Shown here: piece by piece, positions 1 through 7,019 of the stretch
Position numbering within the stretch: the first letter of the stretch is position 1
How the letters are laid out: every line of letters starts with the position of its first letter
Source of the DNA: an uncultured Verrucomicrobiota bacterium
GTDB taxonomy: Bacteria; Verrucomicrobiota; Verrucomicrobiia; Limisphaerales; UBA9464
Assembly: GCA_903854475.1 (NCBI GenBank)
Contig: CAINWP010000262.1
Location: forward strand, 1-32,008
DNA length: 32,008 nt
Direction: 5' to 3'
Made by a program: the position numbers and the translations under genes
Notes under the pieces: generated by a model
The model's database searches: none
What the model was told of the DNA's origin: nothing
What the model saw: only the letters and a program-made list of their open reading frames with translations

Positions 1-514
1 CCCAACGCTTCAGCAGCAAAGACTGGCACAGTAACAGTAAAGGAGTCAGTTCTTGATATTGTTTACTCCCCGCCCAGCTTACTCCGGCGATACAAGAGAT
101 GGTTCAGATAACCGCGCGTGCCCATCGCCAGACGCTCGGCGATCCACCCCACCATCATCGTCGTTTCCGCCCACAAGCGCGCCGATCCCGCGGAGCGCAC
201 CTAGGGACGGTCTGAGGTATGCGGCGTTCCTTTAGAACGCTCGGATTGTGCAACCATACCCCGGGGTTTCACCCCGGGCTGGTATGCGGTGCCCCGTTGG
301 GGCACTCCGAGCGCCTCACTTTCCTGCGCCCAACCCCTCGATTCGCCGCCATCAACCCTGCGTGACTGAACTTGTAGGTTTGATATTGGGGGAGCGTCGG
401 GCGTGCTTGGCGGAGTCCTGTGGCCCGCTGCCAGACCCAGGCGCAGCACGCACCTGTCGTCAAATTTGGAAGGTTCTGGGTTGAATTTAATGCCACAGAG
501 GGCAAAATGCCATC
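1..514. other. Intergenic/accessory stretch without a convincing gene
   Basis: No open frame here has a recognisable family signature; the short frames overlap each other on both strands and run through palindromes. The recognisable content is a dense set of inverted repeats between about 217 and 313 (listed separately). Before the antitoxin start at 515, the TTTAAT hexamer at 486-491 could serve as a -10 box, but there is no well-spaced -35 partner, so no promoter is called. The window edge at base 1 may cut a larger intergenic region. Confidence 0.6.
217..313. repeat. REP-like compound palindrome (cloverleaf-forming)
   Basis: The sequence shows nested inverted repeats. An outer stem CGCTCGGA (238-245) pairs with TCCGAGCG (306-313). 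Inside it are two hairpins: 256-285, with ATACC/GGTAT arms and a CCCGGGGT-type inner stem around a TTC loop, and 289-305, with GTGCCCC/GGGGCAC around GTT. A further hairpin, GCGTTC (224-229) with GAACGC (235-240), overlaps the outer arm and could compete with it. GGTATGCGG occurs twice (217-225 and 281-289). Folded, the element gives a three-way junction. Such compact GC-rich palindromes are typical of REP/BIME-type dispersed repeats, often mobilised by RAYT transposases; no RAYT gene is present here. Assignment to a repeat family is inference. Confidence 0.65.
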
Positions 515-769
515 ATGATTAAAACTCAAGTTCAACTTCCAGATCAGCTCTATTACAAAGCCAAGGCGATAGCCGAGCAGCGGGAATGGTCGCTCGCAGA
601 GGTGGTGCGTCGAGGCATCGAATACATGGCTTTAGCCTATCCGGTGCAGGAAACAGCGGGAGGTTGGGAACTTCCCATCCTAAAAGGAAGCGCCTTTGAC
701 CCGAACTTCGACAAATTGGACCTCAAAGCCCTCTCCGAAAACGAAGAACTCATCCGCCACTTAGAATGA
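515..769 (+). CDS. Antitoxin, ribbon-helix-helix type (VapB-like)
   Basis: This 84-aa protein probably neutralises the toxin encoded next to it and represses their shared promoter. Its first 40 residues have the pattern of a MetJ/Arc/CopG ribbon-helix-helix DNA-binding domain: a short beta strand (IKTQVQLPDQL) followed by two helices ending near VRRGIEYM. The acidic C-terminal half, ending NEELIRHLE, is the usual toxin-wrapping tail. The stop overlaps the toxin start in ATGA, so translation is likely coupled. AGAGGG lies about 13 bases before the ATG, which is the nearest thing to a Shine-Dalgarno sequence in the window. Family assignment rests on N-terminal pattern and pairing; the exact antitoxin subclass is not resolved. 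Confidence 0.8.
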   Translation: MIKTQVQLPDQLYYKAKAIAEQREWSLAEVVRRGIEYMALAYPVQETAGGWELPILKGSAFDPNFDKLDLKALSENEELIRHLE

Positions 770-1206
770 TCGGCATTGATACCAATCTCCTGCTCTATTC
801 GCTCAATCCTGCTTCAGAGTGGCATGGTAGTGCGGTGAGTTTCCTGCGGCAAAACTTTGGGGTTCCCTCGGTGCGTGTCGCCATTGCGGATTACGTTCTG
901 GTGGAATTGTATATTCACCTAAGGAACCCAGTAGTCATGGCGCACCCGCTTTCAGCCGCAGCGGCCAGAGATTTAGTGATCTCCTATTGGAAAATACCCA
1001 ACGTCATGAGAATCGAAAATGCCCCTATTATGGACGCGGTATGGGCGCTGGCTGGGGGTAAGAATTTTGCTCGTCGTCGGATCTTTGATGCTCGGCTTGC
1101 ACTGACATTGCGTCACAATGGAGTGACCCACTTAGCCACCTCCAATGTGAAGGACTTTCAAGGGTGGGGCTTTGAGAAAGTCTGGAATCCTCTGCTGCTG
1201 CCATGA
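766..1206 (+). CDS. PIN-domain ribonuclease toxin (VapC-like)
   Basis: This 146-aa protein is a PIN-domain endoribonuclease, the toxin half of a VapBC-type module that would cut RNA and stop growth when the antitoxin is lost. PIN hallmarks are visible: GIDTN at the N terminus (Asp5), a conserved acidic residue in YVLVELYIHL (Glu47), FDARLALTL (Asp108), and ATSNVKDFQGWGF near the end (Asn127, Asp130), which together form the metal site. Length is normal for the family. The start ATG overlaps the antitoxin stop by four bases. The RNA target cannot be read from the sequence. Palindromic clusters on both sides suggest the pair is a mobile or recently acquired insertion beside dxs. Confidence 0.88.
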   Translation: MIGIDTNLLLYSLNPASEWHGSAVSFLRQNFGVPSVRVAIADYVLVELYIHLRNPVVMAHPLSAAAARDLVISYWKIPNVMRIENAPIMDAVWALAGGKNFARRRIFDARLALTLRHNGVTHLATSNVKDFQGWGFEKVWNPLLLP

Positions 1207-1465
1207 TTGCAATGCAACATGGACTACGATGGCTGGCAGTCTGCCTCCCGAGTCTGCGGATGAATAGGATTACGGACTGCAAAGCAGGCCGGAATAACCG
1301 CTACTAAAGCGCAGCGGATTCAAAACGCAGCGACTCGTCTCGGAAAGCCAATCCATGGAGTTGGAAACCTAGCCATAGGTACTGTGGTTTAGAGGCTCTA
1401 CCCATTCAGTCTGCCTGATGGCACAGTCTCAGTGCCCCGAAGGGTGGGAGCGTTGCAATTACAAA

Positions 1466-1485
1466 ACGGCATCCTTCAATGCCGT
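1466..1485. repeat. Small perfect hairpin in palindromic cluster
   Basis: ACGGCAT (1466-1472) and ATGCCGT (1479-1485) are perfect inverted arms around a six-base CCTTCA loop. There is no adjacent T-tract. Its position, between the toxin gene and the dxs stop and close to a second hairpin, suggests a REP-like element rather than a terminator. Confidence 0.5.
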
Positions 1486-1508
1486 GAGCCGGGGGGGTAT
1501 ACGGTCGG

Positions 1509-1543
1509 GCCGGAGTCGTGTCAATAAAACCACGAACTCCGGC
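1509..1543 (-). repeat. Strong hairpin just past the dxs stop
   Basis: GCCGGAGTCGTG (1509-1520) pairs with CACGAACTCCGGC (1531-1543): twelve base pairs with one bulged base and a ten-base loop. On the minus strand it begins 11 bases after the dxs stop codon. No run of T follows it on the minus strand, so it is not a classical intrinsic terminator. It could still stabilise the dxs mRNA 3' end or be a REP-type element. Confidence 0.5.
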
Positions 1544-1553
1544 ACTACGCCGT

Positions 1554-3545
1554 TCAACCGATGGCCCGTTGAAAACCCGAGGCGACCCGAGCCACCGGCA
1601 CACGCGCTTTTACTTCTTGGATAAGGCGCTCGACCGTGAGCCCGTGCCTCTGGCGGAGGTAATCAACGCTGGAGGCGTGCTCGATGAACTGGTCGGGCCA
1701 GGCCAAGCGATACACCGGCGTCTGGATGGCGGCCTCGCTAAAGCACTCGAGCACGGCGCTGCCGTAACCGCCCATGGCCACATGGTCTTCGAGAGTGGCA
1801 ACAATGTCGGCAGCCGCACCAAAGAACCGATGCACCTCGGTGTCCAGCGGCTTGAAGTAGCGGGGATTGATGACCGCCACATCGAAACCATCGGCGCGCA
1901 GTTTTTCAGCGGCCTGACGGGCGAGCGTGAGCATGGGCCCCAGTCCGAACAGGGCCACCTTCACCGCACCGGGCTTGTTCTCGAACTGCGAATCCACCTT
2001 GGCCTTGCCGATTTCGATCACGGCGGGCTGGTCCTTAATGGGCACACCTTCGGCGTTGCCGCGCGGGTAACGAATGGCCACCGGATGCGACTGCAGCGTG
2101 GCGGTGAACATCATGTCCTGAAGTTCATCCTCGTCGGCCGGGGCCATGCCGATGATCAGCGGCAAGCAGCGCAAGTAGGAGATGTCGAACAACCCGTGAT
2201 GGGTCGGTCCGTCGTTGGCGCTCAAGCCAGCGCGGTCCATGCAAAAGATCACCGGCAAGTCCTGCAAGCAGACGTCGTGGTGGATGCAGTCGTAGGCCCG
2301 CTGGAGGAAAGTGCTGTAAATGGCCACCACCGGATGGAAGCCCATGGTCGCCATGCCGGCGGCGAAGATCACCGCATGTTCTTCGGCAATGCCGACATCG
2401 TAATACTGACCCGGCACTGCCTGCTCCAGAATTTTGAGACTGGTGCCGCTGGGCATGGCCGCGGTGATGCCGACCACAGATTTGTCCTTCTGGCACAGCT
2501 TGACCATCGTGCGACCGAAGACTTCCTGCCACATCGGAGCGGCCCCGTCCTTCGGGGGCGGGGTCTGACCAGTCACTGCGTCGTAGGCGCCCAACCCGTG
2601 GAATTTCTCCGGGTACTTCAGCGCCGCTTCGTAGCCCTTGCCCTTCTGGGTCAGCACATGGATGACCACGGGCTCATTGCACGTCTTGGCGAACTCTAGG
2701 GTGCTCACCAACAACGGGATATTGTGCCCATCGATCGGTCCCAGGTAACGCAGACCGAATTCTTCAAACAACAACGCGCGTCCGTGACCACCACGACCAT
2801 CCGCATCGACCGGATTATTAGCAGGCTCCAAGGCGAGCGAGTTGGCGATCCCCTTGAGGGCCTCCTCGGCCTTGGCGCCCAACATGGCCACCTGTTCACC
2901 GCGGGGCAGCCGCTTGAGCCAGTTGTTGAAATCGCGGGACAAACGGTTGTAGCGGGGGCTGGCCGTTAGTTTACCCAGGTACTCGGCGATGGCGCCGACG
3001 TTCTTGGCGATGGACCACTCATTATCATTGAGGACGCCAATGAACTTCTTGGTCGTGCACTTAATGTTGTTGAGCGCCTCGAAGCTGATGCCGTTGGTCA
3101 GGGCTGCGTCGCCGAAGATACAGACGACGTTCTCGTCGGTCTTCTTCTGATCGCGCGCGGCGCACATACCCAAGGCGGCCGATAAGGCCGTACCGGCATG
3201 GCCGGCCCCGTAGCAGTCGTGTTCGCTCTCGGTCCGCAGCGCGAAGCCATTGAGGCCATCGGTGGTACGGATAGTCCGGAAGCGGTCTTTCCGACCGGTC
3301 AGGATTTTGTGCACGTACACCTGGTGGCTGACGTCCCAGACAAACTTGTCTTTGGGCGTCTCAAAGACCCGGTGCAGGGCGATCGAGAGTTCAACGACGC
3401 CGAGGTTGGGGCCTAGGTGCCCGCCGCTCTTGGCCAACCCCTGAATGAGCTCCTGTCGGATGTCGACAGCCAGTTCGGTCAGTTGCTCAGGGGTTAGCTT
3501 CTTGACGTGCGACGGATGATCCACCATTTCGAGATATCGGCTCAT
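1554..3545 (-). CDS. dxs: 1-deoxy-D-xylulose-5-phosphate synthase (divergent DXS)
   Basis: DXS condenses pyruvate and glyceraldehyde 3-phosphate, using thiamine diphosphate, in the first step of the MEP isoprenoid pathway. The 663-aa protein has the family order: an N-terminal TPP-binding domain with GGHLGPNLG (41-49) and WDVSHQ (70-75), a cofactor motif at 145-175 ending in NDNEWS, the DXS-typical GLRYLGPIDGHN near 264-275, then a pyrimidine-binding domain with DVGIAEEHAV (catalytic Glu388) and a C-terminal transketolase-like domain. The TPP motif reads GDA...NDN rather than the usual GDG...NDN. A tail of about 15 residues after LIQEVKARV runs into palindromic DNA. It is the distal gene of an xseB-dxs pair (33-base gap). 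ATG start, no Shine-Dalgarno sequence. Cytoplasmic. Confidence 0.93.
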   Translation of the reverse strand: MSRYLEMVDHPSHVKKLTPEQLTELAVDIRQELIQGLAKSGGHLGPNLGVVELSIALHRVFETPKDKFVWDVSHQVYVHKILTGRKDRFRTIRTTDGLNGFALRTESEHDCYGAGHAGTALSAALGMCAARDQKKTDENVVCIFGDAALTNGISFEALNNIKCTTKKFIGVLNDNEWSIAKNVGAIAEYLGKLTASPRYNRLSRDFNNWLKRLPRGEQVAMLGAKAEEALKGIANSLALEPANNPVDADGRGGHGRALLFEEFGLRYLGPIDGHNIPLLVSTLEFAKTCNEPVVIHVLTQKGKGYEAALKYPEKFHGLGAYDAVTGQTPPPKDGAAPMWQEVFGRTMVKLCQKDKSVVGITAAMPSGTSLKILEQAVPGQYYDVGIAEEHAVIFAAGMATMGFHPVVAIYSTFLQRAYDCIHHDVCLQDLPVIFCMDRAGLSANDGPTHHGLFDISYLRCLPLIIGMAPADEDELQDMMFTATLQSHPVAIRYPRGNAEGVPIKDQPAVIEIGKAKVDSQFENKPGAVKVALFGLGPMLTLARQAAEKLRADGFDVAVINPRYFKPLDTEVHRFFGAAADIVATLEDHVAMGGYGSAVLECFSEAAIQTPVYRLAWPDQFIEHASSVDYLRQRHGLTVERLIQEVKARVPVARVASGFQRAIG

Positions 3546-3578
3546 GTTGTTGGGACTACGGACGAAAAAATAAATTCC

Positions 3579-3851
3579 TCAAGCGGCACCCAAGGAGTCT
3601 TCCGAAAGCGGTTGGGTGGTCAGCACACCCTCAAGGCTTTCTTCCAACTTGCGTACTTTGACCTCGGCTTCACTGAGCCGGTCCTGACACAGCTTGGCCA
3701 ACGAGGCCCCTTCCTCGAAGCGCTGAATCAGTTGGTCCAAAGGCAAATCGTCGGCCTCCATCGCCTCAACGATGGACTCCAGCTTCTTCAACGACTCTTC
3801 GAACGAAGAGACATTCTCCGCCGTGGGAGCGGATTTGGCAGCCTTTGACAC
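3579..3851 (-). CDS. xseB: Exodeoxyribonuclease VII small subunit
   Basis: XseB is the small, largely helical subunit of exonuclease VII, which degrades single-stranded DNA together with XseA. The 90-aa product contains the family core, with SFEESLKKLESIVEAME near residues 16-32, LPLDQLIQRFEEGASL near 36-51, and KVRKLEE further on. The start is GTG; no ATG gives the full domain. xseB followed by dxs is a common arrangement, often with xseA and ispA in the same operon, but neither is in this window. The last 20 residues are variable. An inverted repeat (3869-3882) lies 17 bases upstream, in the region shared with the divergent recN gene. Confidence 0.9.
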   Translation of the reverse strand: MSKAAKSAPTAENVSSFEESLKKLESIVEAMEADDLPLDQLIQRFEEGASLAKLCQDRLSEAEVKVRKLEESLEGVLTTQPLSEDSLGAA

Positions 3852-3868
3852 GGCCGGAAAATGCGTCG

Positions 3869-3882
3869 AAAGACGTGTCTTT
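3869..3882. promoter_or_regulatory. Inverted repeat upstream of xseB (possible operator)
   Basis: AAAGAC and GTCTTT are perfect inverted arms separated by two bases. The site lies in the intergenic region between the divergent xseB-dxs and recN genes, close to the xseB start. A short dyad of this size can arise by chance; operator function is inference only. Confidence 0.2.
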
Positions 3883-4010
3883 GCCTAGCGGTAATTTAAG
3901 AACCACTCTCAGCCGACCGGCCCGACACCTCTCGCCGCAGGTCCCCTCGGAGTAATTAGACCGGTTCTTTGGTGTTCCCCTTTGAGGGCATAAGGCGTTT
4001 GAATCACTGC

Positions 4011-5696
4011 GTGCTGAGCACGCTACGGATCAAGAATTTGGCGCTGGTAGCGGACCTCACTTTGGAGCTGCAACCAGGCTTCTGCGCTATCACAGGAGAA
4101 ACCGGGACCGGCAAGTCGGTCATACTCGGGGCGCTGAACCTCGTGCTCGGACGCCGCGCCGATCGGGGCGCCCTTCGATCCGGGGCTGAGTCGTGCACGG
4201 TAGAGGCGGTCTTTGATGTGCAAAACCTGCGAGCCCCCCTACCCCGCTTTCTTGAGGAGCGTGGGCTGGAGCCTTGCGAATCGGGGCAACTGGTTCTCAA
4301 GAGAACCTTCACAGCCGCGGGCACCAACCGCCAATTCGTCAACGGAAGCCCGACCTCTCTAGCTACCCTGGAGGAGATGGGGGGCTGGCTTATCGATCTC
4401 CACGGCCCGCACGACCATCAGTCTCTACTCCAACCCCGGCTTCAACTCAGCCTGGTGGACGCCTATGGAGGGCTGAATTCCCAACGAGAGTCCTTTGCAG
4501 AACAACTGAGCCGGAGGTCACACCTTCAACAAGCCAAGGCCGCGCTCATCGTGGACGAGCGCACCTACGCTCAACAAATCGACCTGCTTCGCCATCAAGT
4601 CCGCGAGATTTCCGACGCCCGATTGCGACCGAGTGAGGAGACCGAACTGGAGGCCGAGCACAGTCGGGCCTCCAACGCAGCACGACTGCTCGAATTGTCG
4701 CAGACTGCCCTAGCCACCCTCGGTGAGGCAGACGACGCCACCCTCACCAGCCTTGGCACGGTCGGGCGCTCCCTTCAGGACCTCGCACGAATTGATTCGG
4801 GTGCCCAAGGGCTGCTGGAGATCCAGATCCAAGCTGCTGGGTTAATCCGGGAATTGCAGAGCGAACTGTCCCGCTACGCCGACCGGATCGATCTGGATCC
4901 CCAACGGCTCGCTGAACTCGAGGAGCGCCTGAACCTCCTCCAATCGCTCCAACGGAAGTACGGGGGCTCGGTCGAAGAAGTCATCGCATTTGGTAACGAG
5001 GCCCGACAGCGGTTGGAAGCTCTGGAGAGCCGAGACGCCGAATTGGAACGCCTCAACCGCGAACTTCAGGAGCTGGACGGAGAGCTTCGCACACTTGGCA
5101 AGTCTCTCTCGGAACACCGGCATTCTGTGCTGTCGGGTTTGAACCGAGCGGCCGAGAGCGAACTCTCCTGCTTAGGTTTTCGGCAGAGCCGCTTCGAGGC
5201 CACTCTCACCCACAATCCGGACCCTGCCCAGGCCACCGAAACCGGGATGGACCGAATGGAATTTCAATTCGCTCCTAATCCAGGCGAGCCCGCCCGCCCC
5301 CTCAGGTCCATCGCTTCCAGTGGCGAACTCGCCCGTGTCATGCTGGCCCTCAAGACCGTCTTGGCCGATCAGGATGCGGTCCCGGTGCTGGTCTTCGATG
5401 AAGTCGATGCGAATGTCGGAGGCGAGACCGCCCACGCGGTCGGCCAGAAGATGGCGACCATCGCTTCGAAACATCAGGTGCTGTGCATCACGCATTTAGC
5501 CCCGGTCGCCGCGGCAGCCTCGACCCACTATCAAGTGATCAAGGAAGTGCGCGAGGGTCGCACCGAATCCCGCATCCAGACCCTCAATCGAGCCGAGCGC
5601 GTGGCGGAACTGGGCCGAATGCTCGGAGGTGGTGCGGCGGCACAGCGGCATGCCCAAGAACTCTTGTCACAGCCTTCGTCGCGGCCGGCTTCCTGA
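4011..5696 (+). CDS. recN: DNA repair protein RecN
   Basis: RecN is an SMC-like ATPase that acts early in double-strand-break repair. The protein shows a Walker A motif GETGTGKS at residues 29-36, a long Glu/Arg/Leu-rich coiled-coil middle, the ABC signature SSGELARVMLALK near 434-446, Walker B VLVFDEVDANVGG near 458-470, and ITHLAPVAA shortly after. The GTG at 4011 is chosen because it gives MLSTLRIKNLALV, the normal RecN N terminus. The frame stays open to a TTG at 3969, adding 14 residues unlike the family. At 561 aa it is close to the usual 550. The dipeptide epimerase follows closely and is probably co-transcribed. No Shine-Dalgarno sequence is seen. Confidence 0.94.
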   Translation: MLSTLRIKNLALVADLTLELQPGFCAITGETGTGKSVILGALNLVLGRRADRGALRSGAESCTVEAVFDVQNLRAPLPRFLEERGLEPCESGQLVLKRTFTAAGTNRQFVNGSPTSLATLEEMGGWLIDLHGPHDHQSLLQPRLQLSLVDAYGGLNSQRESFAEQLSRRSHLQQAKAALIVDERTYAQQIDLLRHQVREISDARLRPSEETELEAEHSRASNAARLLELSQTALATLGEADDATLTSLGTVGRSLQDLARIDSGAQGLLEIQIQAAGLIRELQSELSRYADRIDLDPQRLAELEERLNLLQSLQRKYGGSVEEVIAFGNEARQRLEALESRDAELERLNRELQELDGELRTLGKSLSEHRHSVLSGLNRAAESELSCLGFRQSRFEATLTHNPDPAQATETGMDRMEFQFAPNPGEPARPLRSIASSGELARVMLALKTVLADQDAVPVLVFDEVDANVGGETAHAVGQKMATIASKHQVLCITHLAPVAAAASTHYQVIKEVREGRTESRIQTLNRAERVAELGRMLGGGAAAQRHAQELLSQPSSRPAS

Positions 5697-5729
5697 AACG
5701 TGACGTCGGAGTTTCAGCCCCTGTCTTCT

Positions 5730-6821
5730 ATGACCTCACTCACCCTCACCCGGTTCAACTTGGCACTCATCCACTCTTGGGCTATCGCGACCGACGTGCA
5801 GTTGGGTCGAGTGTCTGGTAAGTCGGAATACCCGGTGGTGATCGTGACCTTGAAGGATTTACAGGGCCGCAGCGGAACGGGCGAAGCCTCTCCTTCCAGC
5901 CAGTACGGTGAAACTTGGGAAACGGTTGCCCGATTCCTGCAACGGATCGACGCATCCCGACTTTCCTTCGACAATTTGCCCGCTTCACGGGCCTATCTGG
6001 AATCGCTACCCGATCCCAGCATGCCGGCGCGATGCGCGGTGGACATCGCCTTGCTCGATGGCGCCGCCCGGGCCGCTCGATTGCCGCTCCACCAATTCCT
6101 CGGACTGGGTTTCCCTGCCAACGGGGCGCGTTCCTCCTTCACCATCGGCCTAGACACTCCAGACCGTATGGAGGCCAAGGCCCGGGAAGCAGCCCGGTAT
6201 CCGATCTTGAAGATGAAGCTAGGGTCACCCACCGACGCGGCCAACTTGGCTGCCGTACGACGGGCGGCCCCGAGAAATCTCATCCGGGTGGATGCCAATG
6301 CGGCTTGGAAAACCCGGGAGGAGGCCCTAGACCGAATCCTCCACCTCGCCGAAGACGGCAATATCGAGTTCGTGGAGCAACCCATGCCTCCCTATGCTCT
6401 TGAAGCCGATGCCCTCTGGCTGAAAGAACGTTCTCCTCTGCCCCTAGTGGGTGACGAATCGTACCAGGACGCGCGTGATGCCGAGCAGTGTGCACGGTGC
6501 TTCCACGGTGTGAATGTGAAGCTCGTCAAGACCGGCGGGGTGACCGCTGCCAAGGAAGCCCTCGAGGCAGCCCGAAAGCTCGGGCTCAAGACGATGCTCG
6601 GCTGCATGATCGAGTCTTCGGTGCTCATCAGCGCCGCAGCGCACTTAGCCTCGCTCACCGATTGGCTCGACCTCGACGGCAACGTTCTCATCTCCAACGA
6701 TCCCTTCGAGGGGGTTCAGAATTCTGACGGATGTATTACCTTCGAAGGTGCTCCGGAGCCCTTTGGATTGCAGACCTCAAGACGCGCCGAGATCCACGGT
6801 CTCCCCCTCGGACCGCTTTAA
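5730..6821 (+). CDS. Dipeptide epimerase (enolase superfamily, Ala-Glu epimerase-like)
   Basis: This is a muconate-lactonising subgroup member of the enolase superfamily, which epimerises L-Ala-L/D-Glu-type dipeptides during murein peptide recycling or breakdown. Catalytic features are in place: KMK (Lys161, Lys163), VDANAAW (Asp188), EFVEQP (Glu216), VGDES (Asp242), and NVKLVKTGG (Lys264, Lys267). The DLD at residues 314-316 matches the DxD motif that binds the dipeptide amino group in dipeptide epimerases. The ATG at 5730 gives the expected first beta strand (MTSLTLTRFNLALIH); an in-frame GTG at 5700, three bases after the recN stop, would add ten residues. The exact substrate is not determined. 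Coupling to recN appears to be transcriptional convenience. Confidence 0.85.
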   Translation: MTSLTLTRFNLALIHSWAIATDVQLGRVSGKSEYPVVIVTLKDLQGRSGTGEASPSSQYGETWETVARFLQRIDASRLSFDNLPASRAYLESLPDPSMPARCAVDIALLDGAARAARLPLHQFLGLGFPANGARSSFTIGLDTPDRMEAKAREAARYPILKMKLGSPTDAANLAAVRRAAPRNLIRVDANAAWKTREEALDRILHLAEDGNIEFVEQPMPPYALEADALWLKERSPLPLVGDESYQDARDAEQCARCFHGVNVKLVKTGGVTAAKEALEAARKLGLKTMLGCMIESSVLISAAAHLASLTDWLDLDGNVLISNDPFEGVQNSDGCITFEGAPEPFGLQTSRRAEIHGLPLGPL

Positions 6822-6955
6822 TCTTCCTGGCACGATTCGCTGGTTCGCGCCAAAAAAACAAAGCGATAGACCCAATCCCTAGGCCGGATCCAATCGGTCA
6901 AGCCCCCTCGGACTTACAGTCCTTTGCCTCAGCCCTCGCGAGCCATCTGCCCCAC

Positions 6956-6996
6956 AAAAAAACGGGCGGGAATCTCTTTTTGAAGACTCCCGCCCG
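6956..6996 (-). terminator. Rho-independent terminator of yajC-secDF
   Basis: Read on the minus strand, CGGGCGGGA and TCCCGCCCG form a nine-base-pair GC-rich stem around a 16-base spacer that can pair partly, followed at once by seven T residues (complement of 6956-6962). It begins about 24 bases after the secDF stop codon at 7020, where a terminator for this minus-strand unit is expected. Confidence 0.88.
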
Positions 6997-7019
6997 CTTG
7001 AAATAAAGCTCTCGGATTC

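Larger units (their letters stand above)
1207..1553. other. Gene-free stretch between vapC-like gene and dxs 3' end
   Basis: These roughly 350 bases separate two convergently transcribed genes. No frame has a family signature. The first half (1207-1400) shows nothing recognisable. The second half contains the hairpins listed separately at 1466-1485 and 1509-1543. A short motif, TGCCCCGAAGGG near 1434, recalls the GTGCCCC arm of the upstream palindrome. No clear T-tract terminator was found for either convergent gene. Confidence 0.6.

Noticed and set aside
201..535. Small overlapping frames on both strands across the first palindrome
   Set aside because: They translate the palindromic repeat itself and have no support beyond being open.
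1509..1543. Intrinsic terminator for dxs
   Set aside because: The stem is strong, but no T-tract follows on the minus strand, so it is listed as a hairpin only.
1518..2699. 393-aa plus-strand frame opposite dxs
   Set aside because: It lies wholly antisense to a strongly supported dxs, has no family signature, and is a GC-rich shadow frame.
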